Assembly (NCBI GenBank): GCA_000437755.1 | Contig: FR900166.1 | Location: forward strand, 57,745-66,878 | DNA from: Roseburia sp. CAG:303 | GTDB lineage: Bacteria; Bacillota; Clostridia; Lachnospirales; Lachnospiraceae | Reading direction: 5' to 3' | Length of the DNA stretch: 9,134 nucleotides | Shown: one piece after another, positions 6,323-9,134 of the stretch | Layout of the letters: each line of letters opens with the position of its first letter | How positions within the stretch are numbered: the first letter of the stretch is position 1 | The notes under the pieces: generated by a model | What the model saw: the letters and a program-made list of their open reading frames with translations, nothing else | Told to the model about the DNA's origin: nothing | Databases searched by the model: none | Translations under genes and position numbers: made by a program

Positions 6323-6335
6323 AACTTTTCCTCAA

Positions 6336-6644
6336 TCAAAAATCTAAATATGCTTTCAAATCAACAGTTCCCGTTTCGTCTATGCAGTCATTTACCATGA
6401 TCTCAACAAGTACAAGGGCTTCCTCCCTGCCGGAAGCAATTCCGACCACTTTAAACGGAAGCCCCTGATATTCTTTCTGTGCTAATACATATGCCGGATA
6501 GATTTCCAACTGTCCGTCTTCCGTCAGTGGCAGTGTAATGACATGAATAAATGGTATAAATTCTGCATTTTGCAGTTTCCTTTCTATTTTTTCCAGTTTT
6601 CTGCAAACCATATCATCTGCATAGATACCTTTACAAAATTCCAT
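6336..6644 (-). CDS. Uncharacterised 102-aa protein
   Basis: A small soluble protein I do not recognise. It has no signal peptide and no membrane helix. The N-terminal third is basic and helical (MVCRKLEKIERKLQN), and the remainder looks like a mixed alpha/beta fold (FIHVITLPL, QLEIYPAYVL, FKVVGIASG, EALVLVEIMVND). The start is well supported: AAGGAGG (6651-6657) lies 6 bases before the ATG. It is 27 bases after the 482-aa gene and 13 bases before the DUF2953 gene, so it very likely belongs to the same transcript. No catalytic motif is evident. Confidence 0.8.
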   Translation of the reverse strand: MEFCKGIYADDMVCRKLEKIERKLQNAEFIPFIHVITLPLTEDGQLEIYPAYVLAQKEYQGLPFKVVGIASGREEALVLVEIMVNDCIDETGTVDLKAYLDF

Positions 6645-6671
6645 TTTCAGCCTCCTTATCCGGCATATTCC

Positions 6672-8120
6672 TTACTCTTCCTGCATCATGGATTCAAGAA
6701 TCTGTACAACGGCAGCCTTCTCTGCCAAATCGGTGCAGGCATTTAAGGAACGGTATACATAATTCTTAATTTCTTCCACATTTCCAAAGAACACTGGAAG
6801 TTCGGAAAGAATATGTGCCATAACCGCACGGTTTACTGGTTTTTCACTTCTGTCAAACAGATCGGTAAGCTGCTTTTCAAGCTGTCCATATTTTTCTTCT
6901 ATATATTCTAATCCGGCAATTTCGTGTTTTTCGTCCTCGTCATCAAATTCAACAAAGATACTTCCCGAAACAAGTTTTGTGATTTTTGCAAAATTTTCCA
7001 TCACTGGCATCAATCCAAGCTTTTTCAGTTCTTCCAGGTGCTGTTCTGTCAGCTGATCCGTAAGATATGCATACTTCTGGAACAGACCTGCATATTTTTC
7101 CTGTTTTCCTTCCAGATACAGGAAACCGTCTTCTATCTCTTCACAGATTTCTTCATAATCTGTTCCATGGTATAAGAGGTATTCTTTTTCCAGCAGTCTG
7201 GTACAGTTATCATAATCCCTGCGATCCTGCAATAATTCATCCTCATTTTCTTCATAAGCCTTTGCCAGCACCGGGCATAACTGTTTTAAAAAGTCCTGAT
7301 TCGTCAACAACATCACATAGGCATCATTGATATTTTCTGCCAACAGCATATAATGGCTGACGGATTCCTGTATGTAATCTGCCGCAAACTGAAGTTTCTC
7401 CTGTAACTGCTGGAATTCTTCCTGTGTCAGTTTTTTTAAATCCGCTTCCGCAAATTTTCGGCAGATCAGACCAATTTCTTCCGATACTTTAGAAGGTGCA
7501 TCCGCCGTGTCGAGCATGGCTACGGTCCGCAGCATATATAGAAAATCATCAACACTGCCTTTTTCGCTTTCTTTATAGACCTTCATGCCTTCCTTTAAAA
7601 GTTCAAAAAAGCGGCCTTTTGTCATACGCAGCGGAAGCTGTCTGACAACCTCGCAGATCTTTCCGTTAATAACCACATTATCTTTTTCATTCAGAATATA
7701 ATTCAGAATATCACGAGTCACTTCTTCATCCGTCTGCTTTAAGAATCTGCTTCCATCCTGATAGCGGTATTCGATCCTGTTAAAGCAGTATTCGTATATA
7801 TTCAGAATATCCACGCAGGCAGTAAGTTCTGACATAATCGAGATGACTTCCTGTCTTAATCCGGTAAGCACGGATATCAGTTTTTCGGTATCTCCGCCCT
7901 CGAGGATTCCTTTTATAACTTCATGAAATCTTTCTGTCAGCTTCTGCCGCTTTTTATCTTTGCCACCTTCATCCGACATTTCATAATAGGTGAAATAATT
8001 CATGGATAATCGCACACAGGAATATCTTCCATAATAATCCATCATCTGAATGACATAGTCGGAAATATTTTTTTCCAGATCCCTGCCTTTTAAGATTTCC
8101 TTTTCTATATATTTCATCAT
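6672..8120 (-). CDS. Uncharacterised 482-aa acidic helical protein
   Basis: A long protein I do not recognise. It is rich in Glu, Lys, Leu and Tyr, has no signal peptide and no membrane helix, and appears almost wholly alpha-helical with amphipathic stretches (for example AEADLKKLTQEEFQQLQEKL near 227-246, and the region about 300-360). A short acidic loop, FDDEDEKHE, lies near residue 410. No nucleotide-binding, catalytic or DNA-binding signature is visible; a helical-repeat scaffold is possible. Two adjacent ATG codons (8120 and 8117) could start it. The nearest Shine-Dalgarno-like sequence, AAGGA in the end of lysA, is about 15 bases away, so translation may depend on coupling to lysA, whose stop is 5 bases upstream. 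Confidence 0.8.
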   Translation of the reverse strand: MMKYIEKEILKGRDLEKNISDYVIQMMDYYGRYSCVRLSMNYFTYYEMSDEGGKDKKRQKLTERFHEVIKGILEGGDTEKLISVLTGLRQEVISIMSELTACVDILNIYEYCFNRIEYRYQDGSRFLKQTDEEVTRDILNYILNEKDNVVINGKICEVVRQLPLRMTKGRFFELLKEGMKVYKESEKGSVDDFLYMLRTVAMLDTADAPSKVSEEIGLICRKFAEADLKKLTQEEFQQLQEKLQFAADYIQESVSHYMLLAENINDAYVMLLTNQDFLKQLCPVLAKAYEENEDELLQDRRDYDNCTRLLEKEYLLYHGTDYEEICEEIEDGFLYLEGKQEKYAGLFQKYAYLTDQLTEQHLEELKKLGLMPVMENFAKITKLVSGSIFVEFDDEDEKHEIAGLEYIEEKYGQLEKQLTDLFDRSEKPVNRAVMAHILSELPVFFGNVEEIKNYVYRSLNACTDLAEKAAVVQILESMMQEE

Positions 8121-8125
8121 AATAT

Positions 8126-9134
8126 TTATTCTACATCCTTAAAAATATCACAAAAATCAAATGTTGCAAGATAATCCTTTACGGTCTCTGCTCTTCTTAT
8201 CATCTGGACAGAACCATCTTCTTTTAAAAGCAATTCTGCTGAACGTAATTTACCATTATAATTATATCCCATGGAGAAACCATGTGCACCGGCATCATGA
8301 ATGAACAGATAATCTCCCATATCGATCTTCGGAAGCATACGGTCAATAGCGAATTTATCATTGTTTTCACACAAAGACCCGGTAATATCATATTTATGAT
8401 CGCAGGCTTCATTTTCTTTTCCAAGCACTGTAATATGATGATATGCACCGTACATTGCCGGACGCATAAGATTGGCAGCACAGGCATCACATCCGATATA
8501 TTCTTTGTAAATATGCTTTTCGTGGATTGCCTGGGTTACCAGAGCACCGTAAGGACCCATCATGAATCTTCCAAGTTCTGTATACAATGCAACATCGCCG
8601 AGTCCTGCAGGTACAAGCACTTCTTCAAATACCTTCTTTACCCCTTCCCCGATGACCATGATATCATTCGGTTCTTTGTCCGGTGTGTATGGGATTCCAA
8701 TTCCGCCGGAAAGATTGATAAATGTAATATTTGCACCTGTTTTTTCTTTTAATTCCACGGCAAGCTCAAAGAGTTCTTTTGCCAGTGTCGGGTAATATTC
8801 ATTGGTTACGGTGTTGCTTGCAAGGAATGCATGGATACCGAATTCTTTTACACCTTTGGATTTTAAAATCTTATAGGCCTCTATCATCTGATCTTTTGTC
8901 ATGCCGTATTTTGCATCTCCCGGATTATCCATAATGGTTGTGCTTATCTTAAATTCTCCGCCCGGATTGTAACGGCAGCAGATCTTTTCCGGTATTCCGG
9001 CTGTTTTTTCCAGGAAATCAACCATGGTAAAATCATCCAGATTGATAATCGCCCCTAATTTTCTTGCATAAACAAACTCTTCCGCCGGAGTTGCATTGGA
9101 AGAAAACATGATTCCATCCTTCATTTTATCCTGT
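8126..9134 (-). CDS. lysA: Diaminopimelate decarboxylase, 5' end cut off by window edge
   Basis: A PLP enzyme that decarboxylates meso-diaminopimelate to L-lysine, the last step of lysine synthesis. The frame stays open to base 9134, so the N-terminus with the PLP-binding lysine is outside; 335 residues are visible of about 420. Counting from the Met at 9124, the barrel shows GIHAFLASN (97-104), the glycine loop SGGIGIPY (139-146) and ELGRF (183-187, usual EPGR). The C-terminal domain has GCDACAANLMRP, CENNDKF (252-258, active-site Cys252) and the phosphate/substrate region GAHGFSMGYNYN (279-290). His281 stands where most LysA proteins have Tyr (GAY). From memory these changes are shared by a LysA subgroup in Lachnospiraceae and Bacteroidetes, so they mark a clade rather than damage. 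It is the first gene of the visible string and ends 5 bases before the next start. Confidence 0.9.
   Translation of the reverse strand, partial: QDKMKDGIMFSSNATPAEEFVYARKLGAIINLDDFTMVDFLEKTAGIPEKICCRYNPGGEFKISTTIMDNPGDAKYGMTKDQMIEAYKILKSKGVKEFGIHAFLASNTVTNEYYPTLAKELFELAVELKEKTGANITFINLSGGIGIPYTPDKEPNDIMVIGEGVKKVFEEVLVPAGLGDVALYTELGRFMMGPYGALVTQAIHEKHIYKEYIGCDACAANLMRPAMYGAYHHITVLGKENEACDHKYDITGSLCENNDKFAIDRMLPKIDMGDYLFIHDAGAHGFSMGYNYNGKLRSAELLLKEDGSVQMIRRAETVKDYLATFDFCDIFKDVE

Noticed and set aside
5847..6335. 162-aa minus-strand open frame overlapping the DUF2953 gene
   Set aside because: It is a different frame of the Lys/Arg-rich, purine-rich region, has composition typical of a shadow, and no family resemblance. 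The DUF2953 frame has the ribosome site and family motifs.
8282..8752. 156-aa plus-strand open frame opposite lysA
   Set aside because: It is antisense to well-conserved lysA motifs, with Cys/His/Ile-rich composition expected of a complement-strand shadow and no ribosome site that I can defend.
1..9134. Mobile elements, CRISPR arrays, tRNA or rRNA genes
   Set aside because: No transposase or integrase frames, no spaced direct repeats, and no RNA-gene signatures were seen. The whole window is occupied by collinear protein genes.

Overview
The window looks like chromosomal DNA from an anaerobic, spore-forming Clostridia member, most likely a Lachnospiraceae-type Firmicute. This rests on a GerW/DUF2953 sporulation pair, the form of the diaminopimelate decarboxylase, a methionine synthase without its reactivation domain, strong AGGAG-type ribosome binding sites, and moderately AT-rich DNA. 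The species cannot be named from sequence alone. Every supported gene lies on the minus strand, so transcription runs from high to low coordinates. No gap exceeds 40 bases, and I see no convincing intrinsic terminator. The genes could therefore form one long transcription unit that enters at the right edge and leaves at the left edge.

In order of transcription: the window opens (9134-8126) with the C-terminal four fifths of a diaminopimelate decarboxylase (lysA). An uncharacterised acidic, helical protein of 482 aa follows (8120-6672), then a 102-aa protein of unknown function (6644-6336). Next come a DUF2953/YtfI-like membrane-anchored protein (6322-5360) and the spore protein GerW/YtfJ (5343-4894), the pair found side by side in Bacillus subtilis. 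A 46-aa two-helix membrane protein (4854-4714) sits in what would otherwise look like a gap.

The left half is a methionine module. A stand-alone reactivation-domain protein (4697-4005) overlaps a MetH core enzyme of about 803 aa (4015-1604) that has homocysteine, methyl-tetrahydrofolate and cobalamin domains but no reactivation domain. Together the two proteins rebuild a full cobalamin-dependent methionine synthase. Three bases later comes a lipoprotein substrate-binding protein of a SsuA/TauA/NMT1-like ABC importer (1600-566), and its permease (579-1, cut by the window edge) overlaps it by 14 bases. The ATPase is not in the window.

The main points for follow-up are: the Cys-x2-Cys-x5-Cys-x8-Cys tail on the reactivation protein, which could be a built-in metal or Fe-S site; the ABC importer physically coupled to metH, with unknown substrate; a perfect 14-bp stem and an adjacent perfect 16-bp palindrome just inside the permease gene; the small two-helix membrane gene with a perfect 14-bp tandem repeat; and start-codon corrections for three genes. 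I did not find a clear-cut novel defence or mobile system.
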